NCBI RefSeq assembly: GCF_004684345.1
Contig: NZ_CP038469.1
Coordinates: forward strand, 3,596,001 to 3,660,000
DNA length: 64,000 bases
Reading direction: 5' to 3'
Origin: Citrobacter tructae
Lineage (GTDB): Bacteria > Pseudomonadota > Gammaproteobacteria > Enterobacterales > Enterobacteriaceae
This document shows, one piece after another, positions 17,187-26,832 of this stretch (positions are counted from its first letter, which is position 1; every line of letters begins with the position of its first letter). The notes below the pieces were generated by a model. The model saw only the letters and a program-made list of their open reading frames with translations, was not told the origin of the DNA and made no database searches. Position numbers and translations under genes: made by a program.

Positions 17187-17891
17187 ATGATTATAAGAAA
17201 CAGTAGTGGTCGCCAGAGGTTCAGTCTTCTGGTGAGCGTCGTAGTCTGTGCGCTGTTTACCAATACGGCCTATGGCTGGCAACAAGAATATATCGTTGAT
17301 GCTATGTCAGGTCATACGGCTGAACGTTATACATGGGACAGCGATCACCAACCACGCTATAACGACATACTTGAAGAACGCATTCGTTCCACACAGAACG
17401 TGGCGGGTCCCGTGGTGAACCTCGCGGACCAAACGACGCTGGATGCGACCAGCGGTATGAGTATGGGCTGGAATTTCCCCGTGTCCAGACAGGTAACAAC
17501 CGGCCCGGTTGCTGCCGTGCATTATGACGGTTCGGCAACGTCTACCTATAACGAATTTGGCGACAGTGCGACGTCCGTCACACAGACCGATCCGTTATGG
17601 CATGCCAGCGTCAGTACTGTGGGCTGGCGAGTCGATTCGCAGTTTGGCGATGTTCGACCGTGGGCGCAAATTAGCTATAACCAGCAGTTTGGCGAGAATA
17701 TCTGGAAGGCGCAATCGGGCCTCAGCAGGATGACGGCGACAAGCCAGGACGGCAACTGGCTGGATGTTACCGTGGGTGCCGATATGCTGCTCAATCCGCA
17801 CATGGCGGCGTACGCCGCACTCTCACAGGCGGAAAATAGCACCAATAACAGTGACTATATGTACACCATGGGAGTGAGCGCTAAATTTTAA
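17187..17891 (+). CDS. yhjY: YhjY autotransporter beta-barrel-like protein
   Basis: This 234-residue exported protein has a signal peptide ending NTAYG-WQQEY. The C-terminal two thirds resemble an autotransporter beta domain or lipase-type barrel, with alternating aromatic strands and a terminal Phe (GVSAKF) of the kind recognised by the BAM complex. There is no passenger domain, so it is a stand-alone barrel. The ATG at 17187 gives the E. coli length; a TTG directly before it in frame is less likely. It is divergent from tag and upstream of yhjX. Function unknown. Confidence 0.88.
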   Translation: MIIRNSSGRQRFSLLVSVVVCALFTNTAYGWQQEYIVDAMSGHTAERYTWDSDHQPRYNDILEERIRSTQNVAGPVVNLADQTTLDATSGMSMGWNFPVSRQVTTGPVAAVHYDGSATSTYNEFGDSATSVTQTDPLWHASVSTVGWRVDSQFGDVRPWAQISYNQQFGENIWKAQSGLSRMTATSQDGNWLDVTVGADMLLNPHMAAYAALSQAENSTNNSDYMYTMGVSAKF

Positions 17892-18029
17892 CGCAGATAT
17901 GCGTCAATAAAACAACTCTGCTACATATCAGTATCAATAATCACACGCGTCTCAGTGATAGCGTGTACTCACTTGTGTGAAAAAATTCAGTTCTCTGGAT
18001 TTTTGTCTCGTCATTCATTCCGCAATCCA

Positions 18030-18060
18030 GGCATTTCATTCCGTTCTGATGGCACTTCAT
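18030..18060 (+). promoter_or_regulatory. YpdB response-regulator direct repeats for yhjX
   Basis: GGCATTTCAT (18030-18039) and GGCACTTCAT (18051-18060) are direct repeats separated by exactly 11 bp. This is the arrangement described for YpdB, the LytTR regulator that activates E. coli yhjX in response to pyruvate. The second copy has one change from the first. Confidence 0.88.
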
Positions 18061-18142
18061 GCCGTTTTCCCCAGGTCATAAATTCACTTCGGTATGGTTG
18101 TCGGCAGAGAATTTCCCATTTTGCTTATGCAGGAATACTGCC

Positions 18143-19345
18143 ATGAAAACTTCTGATTATCAGCGTACCCGGTGGCTGACCCTGATCGGCACCATCATTA
18201 CCCAATTTGCATTAGGTTCGGTTTACACCTGGAGCCTGTTTAATGGCGCGCTCTCTTCGAAGCTGGATGCGCCGGTCAGCCAGGTGGCTTTCTCCTTTGG
18301 CCTGTTGAGCCTGGGCCTGGCGATCTCTTCTTCCGTTGCCGGGAAACTTCAGGAACGCTTTGGCGTGAAGCGCGTCACCATGGCATCTGGTATCCTGCTG
18401 GGCGTGGGCTTCTTCTTAACCGCACACTCTGACAGTCTGATTATGCTGTGGCTGAGCGCGGGTGTGCTGGTCGGGCTGGCAGACGGCGCAGGCTACCTGT
18501 TAACGCTCTCCAACTGCGTGAAATGGTTCCCTGAGCGTAAAGGGCTGATTTCCGCTTTTGCTATTGGCTCTTATGGCTTGGGCAGCCTTGGTTTTAAATT
18601 TATCGACAGCCAGTTGCTGAGTACCGTGGGCCTGGAAAAGACCTTTATGATCTGGGGTGCAATCGTGCTGGTGATGATTGTCTTTGGCTCCACGCTAATG
18701 AAAGATGCACCTAATCAGGAAGTTAAAGCGGTTAATGGCGTGGTAGAGAACGACTACACTCTGGCGCAATCTATGCGTAAACCGCAGTACTGGATGCTGT
18801 CGGTGATGTTCCTGACCGCGTGCATGAGCGGGCTGTATGTGATTGGCGTGGCGAAAGATATTGCGCAAAGTCTGGTGCATATGGATGTAGCGACGGCAGC
18901 CAATGCGGTGACGGTGATTTCTATCGCGAACCTGTCAGGTCGTCTGGTGCTGGGTATCCTGTCTGACAAGATTTCCCGTATTCGCGTTATCACTATTGGC
19001 CAGGTTGTCTCGCTGGTCGGTATGGCAGCCCTGTTGTTCGCTCCGCTGAACGAAGTGACCTTCTTTGCGGCAATTGCTTGTGTCGCTTTTAACTTTGGCG
19101 GCACGATTACCGTGTTCCCGTCCCTGGTGAGTGAATTCTTTGGTCTGAATAATCTGGCAAAAAATTATGGGGTTATCTATCTTGGCTTCGGGATTGGCAG
19201 CATCTGCGGGTCTATTATCGCCTCCTTGTTTGGCGGCTTCTATGTGACCTTCTGTGTCATCTTCGCGCTGTTAATCATTTCGTTAGCGCTGTCTACCACC
19301 ATTCGTCAGCCTCAGCGTAGCGTATTTACTGAGGCTCACGCCTGA
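18143..19345 (+). CDS. yhjX: YhjX pyruvate-induced MFS transporter
   Basis: This is a 400-residue major facilitator of the oxalate/formate antiporter type with twelve membrane segments. E. coli YhjX is strongly induced by the YpdA/YpdB pyruvate-sensing two-component system. The sequence QRTRWLTLIGTIITQFALGSVYTWSLFNGAL is near-identical to E. coli. A longer frame opens at 18059 but runs through the YpdB repeats. The ATG at 18143 has AGGAA upstream and gives the E. coli length. A perfect hairpin follows the gene. Confidence 0.94.
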   Translation: MKTSDYQRTRWLTLIGTIITQFALGSVYTWSLFNGALSSKLDAPVSQVAFSFGLLSLGLAISSSVAGKLQERFGVKRVTMASGILLGVGFFLTAHSDSLIMLWLSAGVLVGLADGAGYLLTLSNCVKWFPERKGLISAFAIGSYGLGSLGFKFIDSQLLSTVGLEKTFMIWGAIVLVMIVFGSTLMKDAPNQEVKAVNGVVENDYTLAQSMRKPQYWMLSVMFLTACMSGLYVIGVAKDIAQSLVHMDVATAANAVTVISIANLSGRLVLGILSDKISRIRVITIGQVVSLVGMAALLFAPLNEVTFFAAIACVAFNFGGTITVFPSLVSEFFGLNNLAKNYGVIYLGFGIGSICGSIIASLFGGFYVTFCVIFALLIISLALSTTIRQPQRSVFTEAHA

Positions 19346-19371
19346 TTCTGTTAGTGAAGTGATTAATACCT

Positions 19372-19401
19372 GGCGCATATATTTACAAAAATATATGCGC
19401 C
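19372..19401 (+). terminator. Perfect 13-bp hairpin after yhjX
   Basis: The arms GGCGCATATATTT and AAATATATGCGCC are exact inverse complements around a 4-base loop ACAA. The position 26 bases past the yhjX stop suggests a terminator, although the following T-rich stretch is short. Confidence 0.7.
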
Positions 19402-19554
19402 ATTTGCATTCTCTATAAGCACTTTTGCGCTTACCTGTGGTCTACTTACCCGCGCTCGTAGACATTTCATAATCTGCCGTTGTCGCATCTTTCACCTGCC
19501 CGGTCCAATTGAGCCGTATGCAGGGCTTTTTATCCCGTTTTCCAGGTTTTATTG

Positions 19555-21246
19555 ATGAGATATATTAAGTCGATGACGCAGCAGAAGCTCAGTCTCTTGC
19601 TGGCAATCTATATCGGTTTGTTTATGAACTCGGCTGTATTTTACCGTCGCTTTAGCGGGTATGTGTACGAGTTCACCGTCTGGAAAGGAATCTCTGCGGT
19701 TGTTGAATTAGCTGGCGCGGTGCTGGCAACCTTCTTTTTACTTCGTCTTCTCTCTTTATTTGGCCGACGCGCCTGGCGTGTACTGGCGACCTTTGTGGTG
19801 CTGTGTTCCGCTGGTGCCAGCTATTATATGACCTTCCTGAACGTAGTGATCGGTTACGGCATTATTGCCTCGGTAATGACTACAGATATTGATTTATCGA
19901 AGGAAGTTGTGGGCTGGCATTTTATCGTGTGGCTAGTTTCGGTCAGTATTTTGCCGCTGCTCTTAATCTGGAGTAACCGCTGTCGCTACACCCTGTTAAA
20001 ACAGCTGCGTACGCCAAGTCTGAGAATGCGCAGCGTTGCGGTAGTGATGTTGGCTGGCCTGATTGTATGGGTACCGATTCGATTGCTGAGCATGCATCAG
20101 AAGACCGTTGAGCGCGAAACGGGTATTGATTTACCCAGCTATGGCGGTGTCGTGGCGAACTCCTACCTGCCATCCAACTGGCTCTCAGCTCTGGGATTGT
20201 ACGCCTGGGCGCAGGTGGATGAATCTTCTGATAACAAATCACTGATGAACCCGGCGAAGAAGTTTACCTACGTGGCACCCAAGAATCTCGACGACACCTA
20301 TGTCGTGTTTATTATTGGTGAAACCACGCGCTGGGATCATATGGGTATTTTTGGCTACGAGCGAAATACCACGCCAAGACTGGCCCAGGAGAAAAACCTG
20401 GCGGCCTTCCGCGGATATTCATGTGATACCGCGACCAAGCTTTCGCTGCGCTGTATGTTTGTACGTGAAGGTGGTGCAGAAGATAACCCGCAGCGTACGT
20501 TGAAAGAACAAAACATCTTTTCCGTGCTCGGTCAGTTAGGGTTCAAGACAGACCTCTACGCGATGCAAAGTGAGATGTGGTTCTACAGCAATACGATGGC
20601 GGAAAACATCGCCTATCGTGAACAGATTGGCGCAGAGCCGCGTAACCGTGGCAAAACGGTTGACGATATGCTGCTGATTGATGAGATGCAGCAATCCTTA
20701 AAGCAGGATGATAATGGCAAACATCTGATTATTCTGCATACCAAAGGATCGCACTTTAACTACACGCAGCGTTACACACGCGATTATGCACAGTGGAAGC
20801 CAGAGTGTGTGGATGTCGATAGCGGGTGTTCGAAAGCCCAGATGATTAACTCTTTCGATAACTCGGTGACCTATGTCGATCACTTTATTACCAAAGTGTT
20901 TGATCAACTGCGCGATAAAAAAGCGATCGTGTTCTATGCCGCCGACCATGGTGAGTCTATTAACGAGCGTGAGCACCTGCATGGTACGCCGCGTAAAATG
21001 GCGCCGCCAGAGCAGTTCCGTGTGCCCATGATGGTGTGGATGTCTGACAAGTACCTGGAGGATCCAGATCATGCGAAGGCGTTTGCGCATCTGAAGCAAG
21101 AGGCGGATATGAAGGTGCCGCGTCGTCATGTAGAACTGTACGACACCATTTTGGGTTGCCTCGGTTATACCTCGCCAAACGGCGGTATTAACGAGAATAA
21201 TAACTGGTGCAAAATTCCGGACGGGCAGAAAGCAGCGGCTCAGTAA
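19555..21246 (+). CDS. eptB: EptB Kdo2-lipid A phosphoethanolamine transferase
   Basis: EptB is an inner membrane enzyme that adds phosphoethanolamine to the outer Kdo residue of lipopolysaccharide. The 563-residue protein has five N-terminal membrane segments and a periplasmic alkaline-phosphatase-fold domain. The metal-site motifs are IGETTRWDHMGIFGYERNTTP, CDTATKLSLRCMF (nucleophile Thr) and YAADHGESINEREHLHGTP. The E. coli gene is silenced by the sRNA MgrR and controlled by sigma-E. The ATG at 19555 was chosen over the in-frame TTG at 19552 by comparison with E. coli. Confidence 0.95.
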   Translation: MRYIKSMTQQKLSLLLAIYIGLFMNSAVFYRRFSGYVYEFTVWKGISAVVELAGAVLATFFLLRLLSLFGRRAWRVLATFVVLCSAGASYYMTFLNVVIGYGIIASVMTTDIDLSKEVVGWHFIVWLVSVSILPLLLIWSNRCRYTLLKQLRTPSLRMRSVAVVMLAGLIVWVPIRLLSMHQKTVERETGIDLPSYGGVVANSYLPSNWLSALGLYAWAQVDESSDNKSLMNPAKKFTYVAPKNLDDTYVVFIIGETTRWDHMGIFGYERNTTPRLAQEKNLAAFRGYSCDTATKLSLRCMFVREGGAEDNPQRTLKEQNIFSVLGQLGFKTDLYAMQSEMWFYSNTMAENIAYREQIGAEPRNRGKTVDDMLLIDEMQQSLKQDDNGKHLIILHTKGSHFNYTQRYTRDYAQWKPECVDVDSGCSKAQMINSFDNSVTYVDHFITKVFDQLRDKKAIVFYAADHGESINEREHLHGTPRKMAPPEQFRVPMMVWMSDKYLEDPDHAKAFAHLKQEADMKVPRRHVELYDTILGCLGYTSPNGGINENNNWCKIPDGQKAAAQ

Positions 21247-21337
21247 CAGGCCTGCTGACTTTCTCGCCGATCGAATGGCATTTTGATACTAAGGGATTGA
21301 CGGGCGCGCACCTGAGCAGTAAGATGCGCCCCGCATT

Positions 21338-21414
<77 letters not shown>

Positions 21415-21420
21415 AATTAG

Positions 21421-21447
21421 AAAAGCCCGCTCTCTGAGCGGGCTTTT
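21421..21447 (+). terminator. proK terminator
   Basis: A perfect 8-bp GC stem (GCCCGCTC / GAGCGGGC) with a 3-base loop is flanked by AAAA and TTTTT, just after the tRNA. Confidence 0.93.
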
Positions 21448-21549
21448 TGCTTTCCGAAACCCGTGAGGATGAGAACCTCCGGGGGCAAGAGGTTCGACTC
21501 GAGCGCAGTGAGAGAACGTTGCGTCAGCAACGGCCCGCAGGGCGAGTAG

Positions 21550-21568
21550 TCCTCTATCACCGACCAAA
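21550..21568 (+). repeat. Duplicated 3' end of the proK tRNA
   Basis: The 19 bases TCCTCTATCACCGACCAAA repeat exactly the tRNA 3' end plus three following bases (first copy 21398-21416), 152 bases downstream. Between the copies lies the terminator, then a GC-rich segment (21470-21549) with its own short inverted repeats and a second GAGGTTCGA-like T-arm element. The exact 3'-CCA duplication looks like an attachment-site scar or a decayed tandem tRNA copy. Confidence 0.75.
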
Positions 21569-22137
21569 AACTCACCTTCATTTTATCCGCAAAAATTGTC
21601 TACCAGTTCCCGCTGTTTGTTAACGATTCTGTGACATATTCCATTGTCTTTTTTTATATTTGCTTGAAACTTTTTTTGCGCTACTTATGGCTGAACCTGG
21701 CATTTTCCGCTGTGCGCTTTAACGTTCATGGTATTAATCGCTCAGATATGCAGCATATATTAAGAAATTTTTCATATTTTGCATAAATGTTAATCACTAA
21801 ATGTTGCTAAGTATGAAGATATTTATTCTGGGATAGGCCGCGTAGCACAAATTTCCCTGCTGAAAATGCCCCTCTGCACTTTTTTTAATCTTTGTTTGCC
21901 AATTCTCACCGTTGGTGTAAATCGCGGTTACCTGTATTGACGTTTTCACATTCTGTTGACAGATTGTAGGGCATGAGGGGCATTTCATGGAGAATCCGCA
22001 CTGCAACTCAGTCGCTTATGTGAACGGAATCCCCATCCTCTTAACGCCGACCCGGCCGGGTAAAAAACAAAAAAGGCCAGGCGGTGCAAACCCACTGCAA
22101 AGGGTAAAACAACAAACATCACATTTGGAGCAGAAGA
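21569..22137. other. dppA upstream region and leader
   Basis: About 570 bases precede dppA. The left 350 bases are AT-rich with no gene seen. TTGACG and TTGACA hexamers near 21938 and 21955 are the best promoter candidates, consistent with a leader of about 165 nt as in E. coli. The leader has a GC hairpin (ACCCGGCCGGGT, 22049-22060). Just before the ribosome site it has a C/A-rich stretch (22107-22122) of the type bound by the sRNA GcvB in other enterobacteria. The GcvB target is inference. Confidence 0.55.
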
Positions 22138-23745
22138 ATGAGTATTTCCTTGAAGAAGTCAGGGATGCTGAAGCTTGGTCTGAGCTTGGTGGCTATGACC
22201 GTTGCAGCAAGCGTACAGGCTAAAACTCTGGTTTATTGTTCAGAAGGGTCTCCTGAAGGCTTTAACCCACAGCTTTTCACTTCTGGCACAACCTATGATG
22301 CCAGTTCAGTACCGATCTATAACCGTCTGGTTGAATTCAAAACCGGTACGACTGAAGTGATTCCGGGCCTTGCTGAGAAGTGGGAAATCAGCGAAGACGG
22401 TAAAACCTATACCTTCCATCTGCGCCAGGGCGTGAAGTGGCAGGATAATAAAGATTTCAAACCGACGCGTGACATGAACGCCGACGATATCGTCTTCTCC
22501 TTCGATCGTCAGAAAAATGCGCAGAACCCGTACCATAAAGTCTCTGGCGGCAGCTATGAATATTTTGAAGGCATGGGCCTGCAAGACCTGATTAGCGAAG
22601 TGAAGAAAGTCGACGACAACACGGTTCAGTTCGTGCTGACTCGCCCGGAAGCACCGTTCCTGGCGGATCTGGCGATGGACTTCGCCTCTATTCTTTCCAA
22701 AGAGTATGCTGACAACATGCTGAAAGCCGGTACGCCGGAGAAAGTCGACCTGAACCCAATCGGTACCGGTCCGTTCCAGCTGCAGCAGTACCAGAAAGAC
22801 TCGCGTATTCTGTATAAAGCATTCCCGGGCTACTGGGGTACCAAGCCACAGATCGACCGTCTGGTCTTCTCCATCACGCCGGACGCTTCCGTGCGTTACG
22901 CCAAGCTGCAGAAGAACGAATGCCAGGTGATGCCATACCCGAATCCGGCAGACATCGCGCGCATGAAGCAGGACAAAAACCTCAACCTGATGGAGCAGGC
23001 GGGTCTGAACGTTGGCTATCTCTCTTTCAACACCGAGAAGAAACCGTTTGATGACGTGAAAGTCCGTCAGGCGCTGACCTACGCGGTGAACAAAGAAGCA
23101 ATCATCAAAGCCGTTTATCAGGGTGCAGGTGTTGCTGCGAAAAACCTGATCCCGCCAACCATGTGGGGCTATAACGACGACGTTAAAGACTACAGCTACG
23201 ATCCGGAAAAAGCCAAAGCGCTGCTGAAAGAAGCGGGTCAGGATAAAGGCTTCACCGTTGAGCTGTGGGCGATGCCGGTACAGCGTCCGTACAACCCGAA
23301 CGCTCGCCGTATGGCTGAGATGATCCAGGCTGACTGGGCGAAAATTGGCGTTCAGGCCAAGATTGTCACCTATGAGTGGGGCGAATACCTCAAGCGTGCT
23401 AAATCTGGCGAGCACCAGGCTGTCATGATGGGCTGGACTGGCGATAATGGGGATCCGGATAACTTCTTCGCCACGTTGTTCAGCTGCGCGGCGGCAAAAG
23501 ACGGCTCCAACTACTCTCGCTGGTGCTACAAGCCGTTTGAAGACCTGATTCAACCGGCACGTGCGACCGACGACCACAACAAGCGTATTGAACTGTACAA
23601 ACAGGCTCAGGTGGTGATGCATGACCAGGCTCCAGCGCTGATCATTGCTCACTCCACCGTATACGAGCCAGTGCGTAAAGAAGTCAAAGGCTATGTGGTT
23701 GATCCATTAGGCAAACACCACTTCGAAAACGTCTCTGTCGAATAA
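22138..23745 (+). CDS. dppA: DppA periplasmic dipeptide-binding protein
   Basis: This is the 535-residue solute-binding protein (SBP_bac_5) of the dipeptide ABC importer, which also binds haem and serves dipeptide chemotaxis with Tap in E. coli. The signal peptide ends VAASVQA-KTLVYCSEGS. The body has EGFNPQLFTSGTTYDASS and the QDNKDFKPTRDMNADDIVFSF region. GGAG precedes the ATG. A 161-base gap containing a hairpin separates it from dppB, which usually leaves dppA much more expressed than the membrane genes. Confidence 0.98.
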   Translation: MSISLKKSGMLKLGLSLVAMTVAASVQAKTLVYCSEGSPEGFNPQLFTSGTTYDASSVPIYNRLVEFKTGTTEVIPGLAEKWEISEDGKTYTFHLRQGVKWQDNKDFKPTRDMNADDIVFSFDRQKNAQNPYHKVSGGSYEYFEGMGLQDLISEVKKVDDNTVQFVLTRPEAPFLADLAMDFASILSKEYADNMLKAGTPEKVDLNPIGTGPFQLQQYQKDSRILYKAFPGYWGTKPQIDRLVFSITPDASVRYAKLQKNECQVMPYPNPADIARMKQDKNLNLMEQAGLNVGYLSFNTEKKPFDDVKVRQALTYAVNKEAIIKAVYQGAGVAAKNLIPPTMWGYNDDVKDYSYDPEKAKALLKEAGQDKGFTVELWAMPVQRPYNPNARRMAEMIQADWAKIGVQAKIVTYEWGEYLKRAKSGEHQAVMMGWTGDNGDPDNFFATLFSCAAAKDGSNYSRWCYKPFEDLIQPARATDDHNKRIELYKQAQVVMHDQAPALIIAHSTVYEPVRKEVKGYVVDPLGKHHFENVSVE

Positions 23746-23755
23746 TTAAAAGCAA

Positions 23756-23806
23756 GCCAGGCCGCGTTACGTACCGTTAAGTCGGACCCGCGTAGCGCCA
23801 CCTGGC
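23756..23806 (+). repeat. REP-like hairpin between dppA and dppB
   Basis: An imperfect inverted repeat of about 51 bases has the outer arms GCCAGG and CCTGGC and inner arms CGCGTTACG / CGTAGCGC. In E. coli a REP element lies at the same place and stabilises dppA mRNA. Confidence 0.75.
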
Positions 23807-23906
23807 AGTAATGCTTTATCTCCTTCTCGCTTGAGGGGGAGATAAGATTTGTGAGCAATACAGATTCACGGTTCCAGGCCGTGCGTCATTAGAGAGAATC
23901 CGGGTT

Positions 23907-24926
23907 ATGTTGCAGTTCATTCTCCGACGTTTGGGACTCGTCATCCCCACGTTTATCGGTATCACTCTTCTCACCTTTGCCTTCGTCCATATGATCCCCG
24001 GCGATCCGGTGATGATCATGGCAGGTGAGCGTGGTATCTCTCCTGAGCGTCATGCTCAACTGCTGGCTGAACTTGGTTTGGATAAGCCGATGTGGCAGCA
24101 GTACCTCCACTATATCTGGGGGGTGATGCATGGTGATTTAGGCATTTCGTTAAAAAGCCGTTTACCGGTGTGGGAAGAGTTTGTGCCGCGCTTTAAAGCG
24201 ACGCTGGAACTCGGCGTCTGCGCGATGATTTTTGCTACCGCAGTGGGCATTCCGGTGGGCGTACTTGCTGCCGTTAAGCGCGGCTCCATTTTCGATCACA
24301 CCGCCGTGGGTCTGGCGCTGACCGGTTACTCCATGCCTATCTTTTGGTGGGGCATGATGCTGATCATGCTGGTTTCCGTGCAGTGGAACCTGACGCCGGT
24401 TTCCGGGCGGGTGAGCGACATGGTGTTCCTTGATGATTCCAACCCGCTGACCGGCTTTATGCTGATCGACACCGCCATTTGGGGGGAAGAGGGTAACTTC
24501 ATTGATGCCGCAGTACATATGATCCTGCCGGCAATGGTGCTGGGCACCATTCCACTGGCGGTGATTGTGCGTATGACCCGTTCGTCAATGCTGGAAGTGC
24601 TGGGCGAAGATTACATTCGTACCGCCCGTGCCAAAGGTCTGACCCGTATGCGCGTCATCATCATTCACGCTCTGCGCAACGCCATGCTGCCCGTGGTGAC
24701 AGTTATCGGCCTGCAGGTCGGTACGCTGCTGGCTGGCGCGATCCTGACCGAAACCATCTTCTCGTGGCCGGGTCTGGGGCGCTGGCTGATTGATGCGCTG
24801 CAACGCCGTGATTATCCGGTAGTGCAGGGCGGTGTATTACTGGTAGCGACGATGATTATTCTCGTCAACCTGCTGGTAGACCTGCTGTACGGCGTGGTGA
24901 ACCCGCGTATTCGGCATAAGAAGTAA
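23907..24926 (+). CDS. dppB: DppB dipeptide ABC transporter permease
   Basis: This is a 339-residue inner membrane permease of the peptide/nickel ABC importer family with six predicted membrane segments. The N-terminal MLQFILRRLGLVIPTFIGITLLTFAFVHMIPGDP is the family signature. The EAA loop (YIRTARAKGLTRMRVIIIHALRNAMLPV) contacts the ATPases. It forms the channel with DppC and is the first gene of the tight dppBCDF group. Confidence 0.97.
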   Translation: MLQFILRRLGLVIPTFIGITLLTFAFVHMIPGDPVMIMAGERGISPERHAQLLAELGLDKPMWQQYLHYIWGVMHGDLGISLKSRLPVWEEFVPRFKATLELGVCAMIFATAVGIPVGVLAAVKRGSIFDHTAVGLALTGYSMPIFWWGMMLIMLVSVQWNLTPVSGRVSDMVFLDDSNPLTGFMLIDTAIWGEEGNFIDAAVHMILPAMVLGTIPLAVIVRMTRSSMLEVLGEDYIRTARAKGLTRMRVIIIHALRNAMLPVVTVIGLQVGTLLAGAILTETIFSWPGLGRWLIDALQRRDYPVVQGGVLLVATMIILVNLLVDLLYGVVNPRIRHKK

Positions 24927-24935
24927 GGGGCCATC

Positions 24936-25838
24936 ATGTCACAGGTTACTGAAAATAAAGTTATTGCTGCACCGGTGCCGATGACCCCGTTGCAAGAGTT
25001 CTGGCACTATTTTAAACGCAACAAAGGTGCGGTTGTTGGACTCGTTTACGTGGTCATCGTGTTGTTTATTGCCATTTTCGCCAACTGGATTGCGCCCTAT
25101 AACCCGGCGGAACAGTTTCGCGATACGCTGCTGGCACCGCCTGCGTGGCAGGAAGGGGGCTCGTGGGCGCATCTGTTTGGTACTGACGACGTGGGGCGCG
25201 ATGTGCTGTCGCGCTTGATGTACGGCGCTCGCTTGTCGCTGCTGGTCGGCTGTCTGGTGGTGGTGCTGTCGCTGGTGATGGGCGTTGTTCTCGGCCTGGT
25301 GGCCGGTTACTTTGGCGGTATTGTTGATAACATCATCATGCGTGTGGTCGATATCATGCTGGCGCTGCCAAGCCTGTTGCTGGCGTTGGTGCTGGTCGCC
25401 GTATTTGGCCCGTCGATTGGTAACGCTGCGCTGGCGCTGACGTTCGTGGCATTACCGCACTATGTGCGTCTGACGCGCGCCGCCGTGCTGGTGGAAGTCA
25501 ACCGCGACTACGTCACTGCTTCCCGCGTGGCAGGGGCCGGTGCGATGCGCCAGATGTTCGTCAATATTCTTCCTAACTGCCTTGCGCCGCTGATTGTTCA
25601 GGCGTCGCTCGGCTTCTCTAACGCCATTCTCGATATGGCCGCGCTTGGCTTCCTGGGCATGGGTGCGCAGCCGCCAACACCGGAGTGGGGCACCATGCTC
25701 TCCGATGTGTTGCAGTTTGCGCAAAGTGCCTGGTGGGTCGTGACCTTCCCGGGTCTGGCGATCCTGCTGACGGTGCTGGCATTTAACCTGATGGGTGACG
25801 GTCTGCGTGACGCGCTCGATCCCAAACTGAAGCAGTAA
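24936..25838 (+). CDS. dppC: DppC dipeptide ABC transporter permease
   Basis: This is a 300-residue second permease with the N-terminal OppC-type domain (LQEFWHYFKRNKGAVVGLVYV), the motif GTDDVGRDVLSRLMYGARLSL and an EAA loop (YVTASRVAGAGAMRQMFVNILPN). It starts 9 bases after dppB and has AAGGGG as ribosome site. It partners DppB in the membrane. Confidence 0.97.
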   Translation: MSQVTENKVIAAPVPMTPLQEFWHYFKRNKGAVVGLVYVVIVLFIAIFANWIAPYNPAEQFRDTLLAPPAWQEGGSWAHLFGTDDVGRDVLSRLMYGARLSLLVGCLVVVLSLVMGVVLGLVAGYFGGIVDNIIMRVVDIMLALPSLLLALVLVAVFGPSIGNAALALTFVALPHYVRLTRAAVLVEVNRDYVTASRVAGAGAMRQMFVNILPNCLAPLIVQASLGFSNAILDMAALGFLGMGAQPPTPEWGTMLSDVLQFAQSAWWVVTFPGLAILLTVLAFNLMGDGLRDALDPKLKQ

Positions 25839-25848
25839 GAGGTTCGAG

Positions 25849-26832
25849 ATGGCGTTATTAAATGTAGATAAATTATCCGTGCATTTCGGCGATGTTGGTG
25901 CCGAATTTCGTGCAGTAGACCGCATTAGCTACAGCGTGAATCAGGGTGAAGTCGTGGGGATTGTCGGGGAATCCGGCTCCGGTAAGTCCGTCAGCTCGCT
26001 GGCGATTATGGGGTTGATTGACTACCCTGGCCGCGTGATGGCAGAAAGCCTTGAGTTTAACGGCCGCGACCTGAAGCGCATCTCTGAGAAAGAGCGCCGC
26101 CAGCTGGTGGGGGCCGAAGTGGCGATGATCTTCCAGGACCCAATGACCAGCCTCAACCCGTGCTACACCGTCGGCTACCAGATTATGGAAGCCATTAAGG
26201 TGCATCAGGGCGGCAATAAGAAAACCCGCATTCAGCGGGCGATTGACCTGCTGACGTTGGTGGGCATTCCCGATCCGGCTTCGCGCCTCGATGTGTATCC
26301 GCACCAGCTGTCCGGTGGTATGAGCCAACGCGTGATGATCGCCATGGCGATTGCCTGTCGTCCGAAGCTGCTGATTGCCGATGAACCGACGACCGCGCTG
26401 GACGTGACTATTCAGGCGCAGATCATCGAACTGCTGCTGGAGCTACAGCAGAAAGAAAATATGGCGCTGGTGCTGATTACTCATGACCTGGCGCTGGTGG
26501 CTGAAGCAGCACACAAAATCATCGTCATGTATGCCGGTCAGGTGGTGGAAACCGGGGCGGCGCACGATATTTTCCGCGCGCCTCGTCACCCGTACACCCA
26601 GGCATTGCTACGTGCGCTGCCGGAGTTTGCGCAGGATAAAGCGCGTCTGGCCTCGTTACCGGGCGTAGTTCCGGGCAAGTACGACCGTCCGAACGGTTGC
26701 CTGTTAAACCCACGCTGCCCGTATGCCACGGACAAATGCCGTAGCGTAGAGCCGGAGCTGAACATACTCGGCGAAGGCCGTCAGTCGAAATGCCACTACC
26801 CACTCGATGATGCCGGGAGGCCCACACTATGA
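25849..26832 (+). CDS. dppD: DppD dipeptide ABC transporter ATPase
   Basis: This is a 327-residue ATP-binding subunit with Walker A GESGSGKS, signature LSGGMSQR, Walker B LLIADEPT and the switch His in ITHDLAL. The C-terminal oligopeptide-transporter extension (LNPRCPYATDKC) carries Cys residues that in OppD/DppD homologues bind a 4Fe-4S cluster. The stop codon overlaps the dppF start in an ATGA. Confidence 0.97.
   Translation: MALLNVDKLSVHFGDVGAEFRAVDRISYSVNQGEVVGIVGESGSGKSVSSLAIMGLIDYPGRVMAESLEFNGRDLKRISEKERRQLVGAEVAMIFQDPMTSLNPCYTVGYQIMEAIKVHQGGNKKTRIQRAIDLLTLVGIPDPASRLDVYPHQLSGGMSQRVMIAMAIACRPKLLIADEPTTALDVTIQAQIIELLLELQQKENMALVLITHDLALVAEAAHKIIVMYAGQVVETGAAHDIFRAPRHPYTQALLRALPEFAQDKARLASLPGVVPGKYDRPNGCLLNPRCPYATDKCRSVEPELNILGEGRQSKCHYPLDDAGRPTL

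Noticed and set aside
21987..22223. 78-codon frame in the dppA leader, considered as a leader peptide
   Set aside because: It runs out of frame into dppA, and its ATG lacks a ribosome site; the leader is better explained as sRNA-controlled UTR.
22306..23652. 448-codon open frame antisense to dppA
   Set aside because: It is an antisense shadow of dppA codon bias with no family resemblance.
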